DNA from: Cucumis sativus
Taxonomy: Eukaryota; Streptophyta; Magnoliopsida; Cucurbitales; Cucurbitaceae
Direction: 5' to 3'
DNA length: 64,000 bases
Assembly (NCBI RefSeq): GCF_000004075.3
Contig: NC_026657.2
Coordinates: forward strand, 558,001 to 622,000
Shown: piece by piece, positions 33,489 to 46,536 of the stretch
Position numbering within the stretch: position 1 is the stretch's first letter
Layout: every line of letters starts with the position of its first letter
The notes under the pieces: model-generated
The model's input: only the letters and a program-made list of their open reading frames with translations
The model's database searches: none
What the model was told of the DNA's origin: nothing
Translations under genes and position numbers: made by a program

Positions 33489-36400
33489 TTACTTGGAGTT
33501 CTTAGCCTTTGCATCTGCAGCTGCGGCTTTAACAGCAGATTTAGCTAAAGCTTTTGGTGAGAGAGCACTTTTCGGATTCAGAGCTTTCCGAATCTTCAAA
33601 GCAGCCCATGCTGTCCCAACAGCGTGTCCAGCAGCATCAAGGCCTTCATTGGTTGCATTTGCAGCTTGCTCCCCATACCTACAGCAACAGAAAAAGGAAA
33701 AGTTTGTGAAAGCATCATAAGTATGTGCGATGGTTTTTGAATTAAATCTTCTGACATGAAAATTGAAGTTCTTTCAGCATTTGGTCGAGCAGTAGGAAGA
33801 TTATAAAACTATGTGCAGTTGGTAAGAGTTTACCTTTTGGTCACAAGCTCAGTTGTTACAGTGGAAGATGTAGCCATGACATTTTTTCCAGCAACTTCAA
33901 CAGCATCAAAAACTTTGCCTGATTATCAGAAGATGAAAACAGTAATCAATTAAGCTACAAAAGGGAATGCATTCTTGTGAGGAATGATTTAACCAAAAAA
34001 ATTTATGACCATACAAAACAATGAATATAAACCAAGAATTTTATGAGCTATGATGTTGATGCTTTCACATATAAATAAATCTATTAATGTAAAAGTCGAA
34101 CATAATTCTCACTGCAAGTTTCAAGTATGAGAAAGTTTTCCGTCAACACCATGAAGTCTAATTGCCGATGCCATATTCTAAAATAACAACACAAGTTCAA
34201 ATTTTCATTTGTCCAACAAACAGAATTAAACAAGTCTCACAAACACAAAATCTCTATTTCAAATATCATATTATGGGAAGTCAACAGAAATAAACATTTT
34301 GTTACTTTTTCATATAGATATTTTCAGGATTTATTAAACAATGGGAAAATTACATTTTCTTTAGTCTCCAAGTTTTTTTAGAACTCAAGAGTCAAGACCA
34401 CAGTTTTACAACCTAGATAATAGATCCTCTTCAAATAGGGTCGGTTTTAGTCCCTGAATTTTGAAGAATAGGTATGTTGGGTCCTTAAGTTTTTAAAATG
34501 GACCTTTTCACAATGCCCCTATTCTTTGAAACTCAAAACGTGAAAAGGTAGTTTTTCCCTTGAAGAATTATCAGCTCCTCTTCACTTCCTTTTTTTTTTT
34601 TTTAACTTCCTTGTAACCTCTTCCAAGCACTGCATTTGATTTATGCCCTCTATTTTATAAATTGTTCGAACTTAAATGGTGCATTTTACAATGTTTTAGT
34701 CAACCACTTCTTAGAAGATACAAAATGAAAAATCCAATAAATGAAGTGTTATGAATATTTTTACCGCATACTTTGTTTCATATTAGAATTATAAAGAAGA
34801 AACCTTTATTTCCCCTTTTAAATTTTAATAGTATACCAAATAAGAAAAAACTAGTCGATAGATAGAAATAGAGAAATAGAAAGAAGATAGATTATATTCT
34901 ACAACTGGCACAGGGGAAAAAACATAAAATAGAGTTGGTGACATACCAAATCCATCAAGAGAAGCTAGTACAATTTCCCCGGGAAGCATTCCAAAAAACT
35001 TCTTCCCAACTTTTGAATTAGCCACTGAACTTGTAAAGTATCCAGAAACTTTAATCACTCCAGAGAGCACTCCATTGGCTACTTTCTCCGACATCTTTGT
35101 AACCCTCTTAACCCTAAATAAAAAATCAGACCAAAAAAGTATTTGACAAGTGTTTACGTGCAGTTTGCTGAAGAGTCTTACAGCTCAAAGAAAAACCAAT
35201 ATGAAATCCATTTCGGCATCCACACAATTTTATGTGACGCTTTTAATTCTAGAGGTGATTACCAAAACAAAAGTAATGAACCTACAGCTTTTCTTAAAGG
35301 ATGGGGTACAATGAAGTGTAGTGATCATTAATATTTTAAAATTAAAGCCTTGTTCAAAGAAATAAGGGGGTTTGGAGGATAGTTCTTAATTTTTTTTAAA
35401 AAAAGAGTTCTAGGCTTAAGCACATTAATTCCTTGGCGTTTAAGCTTTAGAGCTGCATAAAACAACAAAAACTAGAAGTTACTGCAGAAAAATGTAACCC
35501 TTGTTTTAGTATCCGTGAGGATTTAGGCTCGTCTGAAAGTACATCAACAACTCTCTTATAACTCGATAATGTACATTCATATGTCAAATAAACTAGTAGG
35601 ATATTAAATCTTAAGTGGTTTAATATGGCTGGAAGCCATTACCTCCAAGATGCAGATAGAGCGATAGTAAGAAGCATAAATATGGATATGAGACACAAAC
35701 ATGACATGACACGGCAACATAACATATTTAAAAATTTTAGGATACATCATGGCAAGGACACGTTTAATAAAGTATACATTTTAAAAGTAATATAATTTTT
35801 ATACCAAATGAAAATCTAAAGTAAAAGGGTTGATTATATGCTTACAAAACTTAGCTTGGTGTACTTTATGCTCAAAAGTTATTATTAGCGTCGTATATGT
35901 GTCTTTTTAGTTTCCCTAACAAGTGTATAACATATTTATTGCATTAGCAAGTGTTGGAGGATCCAGATGTCCAACACGTGTCCAAACACTAGCCAAACTA
36001 AAGTGTTTTGCTTCTTAGAGCAATACAATTGCCAACTAGCATTATCTACCGACCTTGAAAAGATCAACAATAATATGATACCAGTGCACTCAAAACAAAT
36101 GCTGTCAAGTATCCACACAGAAATGAGAGTGAAAAACATATTTAACAAAGAGTTGGAAGAAAAAACCTTCTAATCCTCTTGAGGGTTTCAGGGCTGATCT
36201 CAGTGTTAGAACAGGGGTCCAGCCTCTTCTGCATAGCCTCATTCCCCTGTTTCAACCTTTCTACAGTCACATCACCACACCACAAAACTCCTTTAACCAA
36301 TTGCCCCGATCCCGCCGCAATCAACTTAGCAGCCAGTCCATTGTAATCTTCCACATTAGGAGCCAATGTAGTCCAATACGCTGCACATTTTCCTTCCATC

Positions 36401-37131
36401 TCTTCTTTCTTCTTCTCTGTCTTCAAATCCGCCGGCGACATCTCTTTTGCCAAAGACTCATCCAGAACCTCCACTTTCTTGGCACTCTCCGATACCTTCT
36501 GCAATGTAAAACTACTATAATTCTGTAAAATCCCATCCAGTTCCTTCAACAATCCCTCTTGACCTTTGGAAACAATCGTTAACCCATAGCTCAAATAATC
36601 ATCCGACCCACTCTTCTTCTTCTTCTTCTTCTTATCTTCGTCATCACTCGAATCAGAATCCGAATCACGTTCCTTAGGAGCTTGAAAAGAGAAGAAGTAA
36701 TGCGAACCATCAAGTTTCACAGCAGCTAAATCCTTCGCTAATGGCCATTGAATATCATCAGCAACACGCGCAAACACCGCAACAACGCTCTCTCCTTGGC
36801 GAATGTGGACAATGGTCAAATCTCCACAAGCAAGCTCAACACTATACTCTTTATCAATTAGGTTAAGAATGGCGCCTGGGATTCTAATAAGAACCTCTTC
36901 CACCGCGAGAGGAGGAGCCGAAGCGGAAGGCGGAGCTGGGGCCGAAGGAGGATGAAGAAAACCCACATCGTCAGGAAACAGATTCTCCACCATATCCTTC
37001 ATATCAAGAGTGGGGTAAAGATTGGAAGTCGAAGGTGGGATCGGATTGGCAAAGGAAGATAAAGGGGCGTCGGGATTTGAATGAATGACTTGAGGGTAAA
37101 GGGAATTGCGATATGGGTTTTGTGAATCCAT
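33489..37131 (-). CDS. ERD7: ERD7-type senescence/dehydration-associated protein
   Basis: A plant senescence-domain protein of the EARLY-RESPONSIVE TO DEHYDRATION 7 family, whose members associate with lipid droplets and membranes under cold, drought and ageing. Four exons give 468 residues: 36167-37131, 34947-35113, 33834-33918, 33489-33678. The N-terminus NPYRNSLYPQVIHSNPDAPL and NLYPTLDM are family hallmarks; a Pro/Ala-rich linker follows (60-76), then VLIRIPGAILNLIDKEYSVEL. Residues 156-178 are an acidic run turning into seven lysines. The senescence domain spans about 255 to the C-terminus, with GVIKVSGYFTSSVANSK and KNVMATSSTVTTELVTKRYG. Start Met 37131 (MDSQ) is chosen; the codons just before have no in-frame ATG. 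Intact and recognisable; exact biochemical role unknown. Confidence 0.93.
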
Positions 37132-38045
37132 TGATCTCAAGGGGAAAAACAGGAATTTGGGAGGGATGGGGAGAGGAAAATAGGGGAAATTCGGAAGAAC
37201 AAGAAAAAGGGGTCAAAACGAATTCCAATGCGATCACATGTATGAAATTGAGGGCTCCATTTCAACTGTAATCGAGATAGCTTTTCCTTTTACCCGCGTC
37301 TCGATCGTGAGAAGGAAAGACCAAACTTTTGTTGACTAATTATTATGATAGGAAAGGACAATGTCGAATCTAATTTGTTTTAGCTCTCAAAGCTCCGTCG
37401 CCATTGTTGAGAAACTAACAGCTTTACCCGCCACCCCCTTTCTTCTCAATCTTCCCCTTATTTATTCCTTTTTATTACTATTCTTATTAGATTAAAAAAA
37501 TACCAACTTTTAAATAACAAAAAATAAAATAAAGATATCTTTGGTTAGTTTTTAAGAATATATGTGTATTAGTTTATAAAATTCCAAAAATTAACATAGT
37601 AAATCCAAATTGATATGTTAAACTTATAATTGTTTTTCCCCCTTAGTATTAAACTAGTTGCTTTTATCATACTATGTTGTATGTAAAGGTATAGAGATCT
37701 ACGTAGGATCTCACTTTACTTGGGCAGTACGAGACAATCTCTCTCTCATTTTAAAACTTCTCATATTTATGCATTAAAATTTTAGGCTTATATTGGGGTT
37801 GTGCTGCAATGTTCTTCAGTTACTTTAGAAGGAAATGAACATAAAAAGAAAAATCATAAGAGAAATGAGAAAAGGAAACAAGAGTTGAATTAAGACTGAA
37901 GAGTATAATATCATAGTACAAATTAAAAGATCAAAGTGATGCATATTCTCTTGTCTGCAGATGATCAAAACACACTATGCAACACTTTTACGGGGAGAAA
38001 TACGAATGCCTAGCAGAATTATTCAACTTTGGAAGATGGATTTGA
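37132..38045. other. Intergenic region ERD7 to RPN10
   Basis: ERD7-type leader and promoter at 37132 to about 37450, then AT-rich DNA, and the RPN10 3' UTR from about 37900. No extra gene seen. Confidence 0.6.
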
Positions 38046-41000
38046 TTACTTGTCATCGTCTTCCTTCGGTGGGTTTTCTTCGTTCTTCTTGTCCTGAAAC
38101 AAGAAGAAAGTTCATTTTACAAATTTAACCTTCCGGGTAATTTGTGTTTCAACGCATGGAAGCAACTAACCTCTGGCTTAGATTGACTTTGCATGGAAGC
38201 TAGTAAATCTTTAACTGATGGATCATTTGGATCAACCCCTGGAAGCTGTAGACCATTTCCATTTGAGTTAATTAAATGTAAACCAGGTAGTTGGAGACAT
38301 TGTTTTCTATATCATTGAGAAGTATTCACAGGTTTGTTGAATTCATACCGATGCAAGAATGGATGATACGAACGACTGGTCTGCCAGTAATTTACTCATA
38401 TCAGGTTGGCTTGTTGAGTCTTTAGATTCCTCCTGCACTGACAACTGAAGAGCTGCAACCAACCAGCAACAAACAAAGATGGAAAAGATAGTTAGAATGC
38501 AAATTCAATTCAATTGCAGTAATTTCAGTTCCAAGTGGCCTACAAATTAATGGAACTCAAATTTCGATGGAGAGAATAGTTCTGTTCCTCTGCACACTGC
38601 TTGCAAATGATTTAGGTAAGGTGAATGCAAATCACAATGTGAGTCTCAGAACCTGTGATAGAAGTTTTCATAGAACTATATTCTACTAGACTAATTTTAT
38701 ACCTTTGAAAGGCCGAGGCCCTTAAAGTTAAAAATTTTGAATTACTCAAGCGCAAACAGCCAACCAGTTAGTTCCCTCAACAAGTTTCTTGAATGCAAAG
38801 GAGAACCATGAGACAAAGGAATGGTTAAATAACCTTACCAAGAGCTAACTCTGGATCCATTGCGGCATCTGACATTTCTGTATCCCGAATGTCACTTGAG
38901 GCAGGATCTTCCATCGACATTGCAAGGGCTTGTTGTAACAGGGCATTTTCATCCTCCTGTAACCAAAGCCAGAATGAATATCAAAACACCGCATATACTT
39001 TTACTTTCATTTAAGTTGTCAAGGCAATGAAAAAAAATGCGTAGTTAACATTTCTTTGCCTCCAAAAACGTGGGGGAGAAAGGAAGACAAGCAATGAAGT
39101 GAGGGTCGAAGGAAACATTTGAAACAATGGACAATCTATTTGTCTATTGCAGCATTAGATAATATTTAATTTAAGAGAAACTAACCATTGGATCACTTGT
39201 CTTCTGAGCATCAGAAGATTCAGCACTAGCACGCTCATTCATAGTTGTATCCTGTGAGCCAGATGGCTGTTCCCCTCCTTTTTCCTGCTTTGAAGTCTCG
39301 TCAGCAGCCCTCTTAGCAGCTGCCTCCTGTCTGGCCCTTTCCTCTTCCATTGACACTCGAAGTGCAAGTGCTAGTTCAGGGTCTAGGTTGGGATCCACAC
39401 CAAAATCAAAACCGCCCCCACCAGCTGAAGCTGCAGCAGCAGCTGCGGCAAATCCACTTCCTCCCTCCCCATCACCGGTGAAGATTGGAGTACTGACATA
39501 GAAGGAGAAATTGTGAACAATCATGAAGATAACAAATTACTATTTCAAACAATATGGAACAAACGAAAGCAGTAATAATCGGTTTCCTCCGGTAACAGAG
39601 AGAGAGAGAGAGAGCAACTGACCTAATAAGTACATCGGAAAGAGCATTTGGACCTGATGGAACGTGAACAATGTGACTGGAGTCATTGCTATTTACAGCC
39701 GAAAGAAGAGCTTCCAGCTTCTCTGGCTTAGCATCATCTTCTTCACCAAAGTCAATAATATCTAGTGCAACATTGTTCTTTTTTAATTTCTTTCCAATCA
39801 TCTCCAACAACTTCTTTTCATGATTGGCAGGACTAAGAAGACATAAGGTAGATGATGTGAGAACAATCAATAACTGGATTGGCACAATAAAAAAAAAATA
39901 CAGAAAAGGGGATTGACAAGAAGTGCCTACCTTCCTGCAAAAACAATAATTCTTTGTTGCTGCTTCTTATTTTGACGATGCTTCAGAGCCAACTGAGCCA
40001 CCTGAATCCCAGCAGCCAAGTTTGTCTCTCCACCTATCTCTAAACCTATTGTGCAAAAAAGAAGGACGTTAAGTTTTATACAGAAGCTAGAGGAAAAGAT
40101 CAACAACACTTCACTAGGGAGTGGAGATTATTTTACAACCCACAATACGCACAATTCTGATGCATCAAAAAAGTGAAGACCCAGAAATAACTAAAATGCT
40201 GTACAATACTAACTTGAAATTGAACAGTACTCAATTCTAAGAAGTTTTGGGGATAGATGTTTTTCTTTGGGAAAAATATTTAAAGAGAAAAATCATATAT
40301 GTATGTATGTATATATCTATATGTGTGTATGTGTGTGACAGAAATACAAGGAGGAATGAACAAACTGCACTAACAAAATAAACTCATCAACTTTAATAGG
40401 GATCAAAGTAAAAGTTATGATGGATTACATCTAATCCAACTAACGAGTGAAAGTAGACCATTAAGCATTTATGATTAGCACAAGAATTATTCCCAATGTT
40501 CAAACTAATGGCACCTACTTGAACAACTGTAACAAGAACTCTATGTCTCAATCAAATTTATTATTATTTTTCTACAGAAAACATACGTAATTTACATCAG
40601 CAGTTTCTTTTATACATATACACACATATATTAAACGGTGTTTCTGTTGAGAAATAATCTGTTGCATATAGATGGCGGATAAAATGCACTCTAATTTAAC
40701 ATTTTGAGAAGCCTCAAACTTGCATAGTAAGTACAGGGGCAAACTTCATACAAAAGGAAAGTAGATGAACTAACCGTGCATGCACGCTAGAATCTTGCCA
40801 AGATCACTTGTAGGAGTTACCAAAACCCGAACCCCCTTTCCAGCCATCGTAAGAACTCCTACTGTATTCTCCGGGTTAGACTGTTTTAACAAAAGAGCAA
40901 ACGATCATGTACATACATTCCTCAAAACTTCAGAATCATACATTAATAAAGAAAATTATGAAAGTAACACACCGGATAGTCCCATGAAACTAATTCACTA

Positions 41001-41388
41001 ATTTCCTTTTGATTAAAAAAAATGCAATATGTTTTTTTTTTTTCATGATAAAAAGAAGAAAAAAAATAGCATCCCCACCCAAATAACCCTAACCGCAACT
41101 CAATTCCCAGCTACCTGATTAAAACCCCAAAAGAAGAGAAATCAAAGAAGCACCTGGGTTTTAGCTCCGCAAATTAGATTGACGGCATCAGCTTGAGCTT
41201 GGAATCTGGAAGGAGCATAATCGCCGTTCCTCATCCACTCGGAATTATCGATACAGATCATTGTCGCCTACCCAATAGAAAGGGAAAAGTAGATAGATAT
41301 ACATAGAACCCTAGGTGGTTAAAGTGAGTAGAGAAAAAACGAGAAATGAAAAGGGAGAAAAGAGATGAGTAAGTACCTCAAGCACCAT
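38046..41388 (-). CDS. RPN10: 26S proteasome ubiquitin receptor RPN10
   Basis: Non-ATPase subunit 4 (S5a/PSMD4) of the 19S particle; it binds polyubiquitin chains and helps hold base and lid together. Ten exons give 402 residues: 41377-41388, 41154-41267, 40775-40880, 39931-40045, 39623-39832, 39186-39492, 38839-38956, 38349-38452, 38171-38245, 38046-38093. The first coding exon is only 12 bases (MVLE). The VWA domain begins with [17 protein letters not shown] and includes [21 protein letters not shown] and [20 protein letters not shown], to about residue 190. Three ubiquitin-interacting motifs follow: [31 protein letters not shown] and [15 protein letters not shown]. It ends in a Lys/Asp-rich tail. 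A typical plant RPN10, all parts present. Confidence 0.96.
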
Positions 41389-41690
41389 TGTTGAGAGAAT
41401 GAAAAGAGGGAAGAAATGGAAGGAGAAAGAGAGAATCGGAGAGAAGAGAGGAGGTTTCTTGCAGCAGAAGCCGGAAGGTGATGAACTGAAGGAGAAGCGC
41501 TTAACCGGAACTCAATTTAAAGATATGCCTTCTACATTATAATAATAAATTGAATTGTTTTTCTTTAATATAATTATTAATTAAAATCATATCAAATTAT
41601 TTTAAATAACAAAATTATATTTGTAAATATTTTGCTTAATTCGGTTATATTTTACAAGAAAAACTATTTTTTTTTAAAAACATCATACCT

Positions 41691-41811
41691 AAACAATGTA
41701 GTTTTCAAAAAAAGAGGAAAATGATAGTTTAAAAATGGAATGTTAAATTGTAAACAATGTAGTTTTCAAAAAAAGAGGAAAATGATAGTTTAAAAATGGA
41801 ATGTTAAATTG
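41691..41811. repeat. Perfect 61-bp tandem duplication
   Basis: Unit 1 (41691-41751) and unit 2 (41752-41811) both read AAACAATGTAGTTTTCAAAA onward through GGAATGTTAAATTG without a mismatch that I can see. The next base differs (T then A), marking the edge. Identity implies a very recent duplication, or an assembly artefact. Confidence 0.92.
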
Positions 41812-41892
41812 AAAATTTGTTCACGAATGATAGGGATTAAATTGAACTAAATGTACCAAAATTTACGATTTAACTGAAATTGATTATTTCGA

Positions 41893-41999
41893 AAATTATT
41901 GAAAAGTTTCAAATTTTATCCGTAATAGATATTGATAGGCCTTGATATACTTCTGATAGTAGCATTGATAAACTTTAAAATTATGCTCTTATTATTTTA
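41893..41999. repeat. Foldback-family copy, degraded
   Basis: Contains GTAATAGATATTGATAGG and TGATAGTAGCATTGATAAAC between short AAATTTTA/TAAAATTA arms, resembling the core of 54914-55080 and 16471-17037. Arms are too worn for firm boundaries. Confidence 0.45.
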
Positions 42000-42367
42000 A
42001 ACGTCGTTAATCTAATTCAACTTTAGATTTATTTATTCAAAATAATTTTTATATGAATACTTCTCAGAAAATCTTATTGAGATAATGGTTTTGTTGAGAA
42101 ACAAAAAACCTATAGTTAAAGTTTTAAATAATCCATTTGTTTTCTTCTTCTTTTTTTAAATTAATTTTTTTAAATAGGTGTTTTCGGTAAGCAATTTAAT
42201 TGGTACATTATTTTTGGAGGGAAGTAGAACAAATGATGCATAAATACTCATTGATATTGAACAAAAGAGTGAAATCTCATTTTGAGTTTCAATCATAACA
42301 TAAGCTCAAAAGTAGGCTTAACTGCAGTGGAAAGAGATTCAACAACTTTTGTTTTAGATCACTGCCC

Positions 42368-45300
42368 TCAACCATCCCCATTGCCTTCACTTCTGTTGTT
42401 GGAACTAATGTGTGGAGAATTAGAACTAACAGATATTTCTACTTCCGTGTCATCTGACAAAACTGGCTGAATTAACTGGGGGAAATGTGTGCATTGAGCA
42501 GCATTTGATGTGCTTCCTTCCGAGCAGTTCGTGGTAAAGTCGTCGGTCACTTCACCCTCATCATCCATTGTAAAAACAGAGGATGAAAGTGATGTTGCAC
42601 CCGCAAGTGTAACCGTTGAAGAAGCACCTGGCCTTGCCTTCACTCTTCTTTTCCATTGATGAAGTGAGTTTCGAACATTCTCCGACACAAGTGATTTCTT
42701 GACTTTTGACCCCATCTACGACGAGCAGATTTACACTACTTTAAATCGAGAGGGAGTTAGTTGAAACTAGAGAGAGTTGAAAGATAAACCAATGGTACCT
42801 GAGTTACTATAACATAGAGTGGGAATGTGATGAAGCTACACCAAAATTGAGTGATAACCCTGCAATGAACAACAATCAAGTTGTGTCTGATTTCTAAAGA
42901 ATTCACACCAGTTACAGCATATGTTTCACTCGAGAGGAAGACGTCACATACCCAAACGCCAAGCGGATACCAACATAGGTTTCGTTATCCATGAAACAAG
43001 AAGGCTCCTTAATTTCCCACTGAAAGCTAAGATTTCAGTCAGTAAGAGGAAAAAAATACAGTATCAAATCAAAGTTGGTAAAGAAGGGAAATAGAACGAG
43101 CTATAGTTTCTAATTATAGTGTATTTGGGGGTAAAGTTTGAGAGAAACAACACACTTTCATTGAATACTTACCAGGGACCAAATAAATGTAGCCATCTCA
43201 AAAGCATTCTGCAAAAGAAAATGCTACTAAGAAATACAAATATACTACAAGATGAAGTACTACTTTAAAAGAAAGTGGGTTAAATTTATTTACTAACCTG
43301 GAAGGATATAAATTGTATCAACCATAAAAGAAGCTTAGGCTTCCCAAACCAAAACAGCTCATCTCTCAAGTTAAAACAATAATATCCCCTTGGGGATGAA
43401 TCCACAACTTCTACAGCTAGCTTTACCACTACCCGGTGCAGTTTCGTCCCGATTAGCAGAATCAACTATTAGTTTTGGTTAACAAAGGAAAAATAAAAAT
43501 AGAGATGGTATATTATTGTCAGAGTGAATCATTGAGAGGACCAGAACATGGAAACCAAACAAAAATTAATGGAAAGAACTTACAATTGCAGGGACAAAGG
43601 AAAGCCAAATGTAAATGTTGCTTCCTGAATAAGAATGGTTCAGTCAGAAATCATATGTCAGCATTAACAAGTAAGATCAAAATGGAAATATAAATTTCCA
43701 TGTTTGGATGACCCAGTAAGATTGATGCAAAAGAAATTTGCTTTACTGAACAGATTGAAACTTTTAAAAGCTTTTCAGTTAAAGTTTAGGGAGATCAAAC
43801 ATTACCATGGAAGTTGAGGAAGATGCAAGCAATGGCATATATCCAGAGTGGTACACTGCACATCCAGATGAAGCAGTGATACCGGTTAGTTCATCAGAAA
43901 CGGGGAAGCTTGTGGTAAACCAGGAGAAAAACTAACCCTAAAGAACTCTGAACTTGAAACGTAATATTATTTACTTTTGGTTTTATGCTTTTCAAAAAGT
44001 AAGGCAGTTTATTAACAGCTTTTGCTTTGTTTTCTACTATATAAAGCACTTTCCAAGTCTTTCAATAACATGTAAATCTTATCGTATTGAGCAGTCACAT
44101 AATGAAGTATAGCATAAGTTACGGTATACAACCTTATACCAACCATATCACGAAATTCATCATCCATGCTTCGAAGCATATAATTGTGGAAGTCATACGA
44201 TATAGGAAGTTCATGAGTCTACATTCCAAAAGAAAACAAACAAAAAAAGTAATCACAATAATAATATTAAAAAGAAAGAAAGAAAAAGTGAAGTTAGAAA
44301 ATTGGTAAAGGCATGTTGATCTAACAAATATAGACTTTTCCCGATTGTTATTTCCTATCATCCTTACACTCAGCAGGCAAATATGTGCTTTTTTTGCCCT
44401 CTGATTATTCAATCTTCCTTGTAAACGCCAACACCGATTCCTCACTTTAAAGTAGAAACCAGAATGGCAAAAAGTACCAAATATTTTAGCCCTAACGGGA
44501 TTTATCTTATGCTTTCTAATCATCAACTTAATTATTATTGTAATTATTTTGGAATGAAAACGTAGAAACACCAAAACTACTTAGTATCAAAAAATAAACT
44601 TACACTGATAAATCCCAACCGCAAAGCCATGTAATCAGCTCGATTAATAGAACTCCAAAACTGGCGGCTGAAACAGAGCTGCAAGTTAGTATAACTAGCT
44701 TTAGAATCATTAAGATAGAAACCACAGAGATTTGAGTCTCGATAACATAATAAAGTGATAGTGGTTGACTTGATTGTGAAGCTTTGTAAGCCTCTTAAGA
44801 ATAATCAGTTCGATAATAGCAAGTGCAGGAGAGAGCTTGAGAAGTAGTGCAGTAGTAATACTCAAGACTGAAGATTAGAACTGAATAAATGAAGTTCAAA
44901 CTTTCTTTTAGGTTTGAAAACAAGTACTTGTAAAATATTCCTTTTATGGAAATTGGTTTTTCTCCATCAAGAGCTCAAAAGAAAACAAAGAAATACCAGC
45001 CAAACAAGGACTCTATGCTGACTCCATGGATGAGAAGTATGGTGAAAGATAAAAGTTGATAGTCGCCTTATGTTTGGTCCAGTTGATGGTGCTTGTGCAG
45101 ATTCTTCTGAGTTGAAATTATGAAAATTGAGAGTCAAAATTACATTCAATACAAATTCTTCAATGCATTTGTAATGACTCAAACAAGTTCCAAAGCTTAG
45201 AAACTAGAAAAATGGTTAGGTGCAATTTCATTTACCTTCGGCGTTTCGAATGGCCAAAGCCTTAGCCTCATTTTCCCACGTCCTCCAGCCATATATCTGA

Positions 45301-46536
45301 AGACACGCACACACAAACACACAAAAAGGAAAAAGAAAAAGCAAGCTCCAAGATGTCATGAAGATCAAGACAGAAGAATTGGAAGGCAGACTGATTGTGA
45401 GATACACCAACCTTAATCATAGCCAGGGCAATGGCAATGAAGCTATATGAAACATGGGTGACACCGAGAACGAATATTAGTCGATGAAGCTGCTCTAAAC
45501 TTTCATATGAAGCAAACGATTCACGACCCTGGAAAGCAAAGTAACAACATATTGAATAACAGACAAAATTTTCAATCCATTCTTGACCCGAACCTTATGA
45601 TCAAGCATCATGTTAAAATCACCACTAGCTCACCTAACAAGAAGTCCAAATAGTTATTCTAACATGAATTTAACCATTGCAGCTAATTACTGAGGGCCGT
45701 AAAGATTTAAATTCTTAGACAAATTGAAAGAAAAAACAGATTTTAAAAACTATTTTTAAGTTCCCAAAACTTGGTTTGATTCTGAAAACGCTAAACAGTA
45801 GACAACGGAGCAAAAAAACTATCAAGTAGAAGTAGACTAGCAGTGTTTATAAACGTAATATTAAGAAACCGAATGGTTATCAAACAAAAAATAATAACTT
45901 AAAGTTAAATGAACTTCATCAAGCAAGCTATCAGAAGTACCTCAGGACAATACTCTCGTATCCCATCGTTATTGTGCTCCCTTGGAACAGAACTGTTCAA
46001 GCTTTGAGTTGCAATGAAAATATGTCTAACTCGTTTCAGATCAGTCTCCAACGCACAAGGATAGAAACGGCTGCTCAAGACAGATGACTTGACACAAATT
46101 CTTGCAACAAAAACAATCCAGTGACCCATCAACAACGAAAGAAGTCCAAAGAGCATCAGCTCTGCTCAAGAAAACAAAACCCATAAACGTAAACCGAATC
46201 AAGAAACCATCAAAACAAATCAACCCAAAAAAGGAAACAAAATCAAACACCCATATATCTGATTTCTCACCTTCTTTAATCTTCTCCAACGCAGCAAGTA
46301 ACGATTTTCTCTTCGTCCTATTCAACCACTAGCAAAAAAGAACAAAAGGGTCTCACAATCAAAAGATTCAAAAAACAAGATACCATCAAATACCCAAAAA
46401 GAATCAGGATCGATTTCACCTTTTTGGTCCGTTTCAACGTGCCTTGGAAGAAGAATCCAAGAGAAACCATGAGAGTGACCACTGTGGCAAAAGCCCAAGT
46501 GGGGGTAACGGCCAAGGATCGTCCTTCTTCTTCCAT
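42368..46536 (-). CDS. MLO: MLO-like seven-transmembrane protein, clade I type
   Basis: A plant plasma-membrane protein with seven transmembrane helices and a calmodulin-binding tail; family members act in powdery mildew susceptibility, root thigmomorphogenesis and pollen tube reception. Fifteen exons give 538 residues: 46420-46536, 46271-46328, 45941-46161, 45412-45528, 45236-45296, 44997-45106, 44604-44678, 44133-44218, 43806-43855, 43584-43624, 43298-43465, 43173-43208, 42952-43019, 42799-42859, 42368-42715. Signatures: [17 protein letters not shown] at the N-terminus, [44 protein letters not shown]-like [35 protein letters not shown] and the calmodulin-binding helix SVRDSLHSW-like [13 protein letters not shown] (about 437-452). 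The pattern (EGRSLA, FYPC, REYCPEGRE) fits the MLO4/MLO11 clade of root-curling proteins rather than mildew-susceptibility clade V. Small exons were set by phase and family match. Confidence 0.93.

Larger units (their letters stand above)
41389..42367. other. Intergenic region RPN10 to MLO
   Basis: RPN10 leader to about 41530, then AT-rich DNA with a fresh 61-bp tandem duplication (41691-41811) and a worn copy of the CTATCA-core foldback family (41893-41999), then the MLO 3' UTR. Confidence 0.65.

Noticed and set aside
34340-34530. Possible repeat with 'tagtccctgaattttgaa' wording in ERD7 intron
   Set aside because: Resembles common plant intergenic repeats but no ends or second copy in the window could be defined.
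44134-44574. A 146-codon minus-strand frame inside the MLO gene
   Set aside because: It overlaps MLO exon 8 in a different frame and continues into the intron; the MLO reading explains the conserved part.
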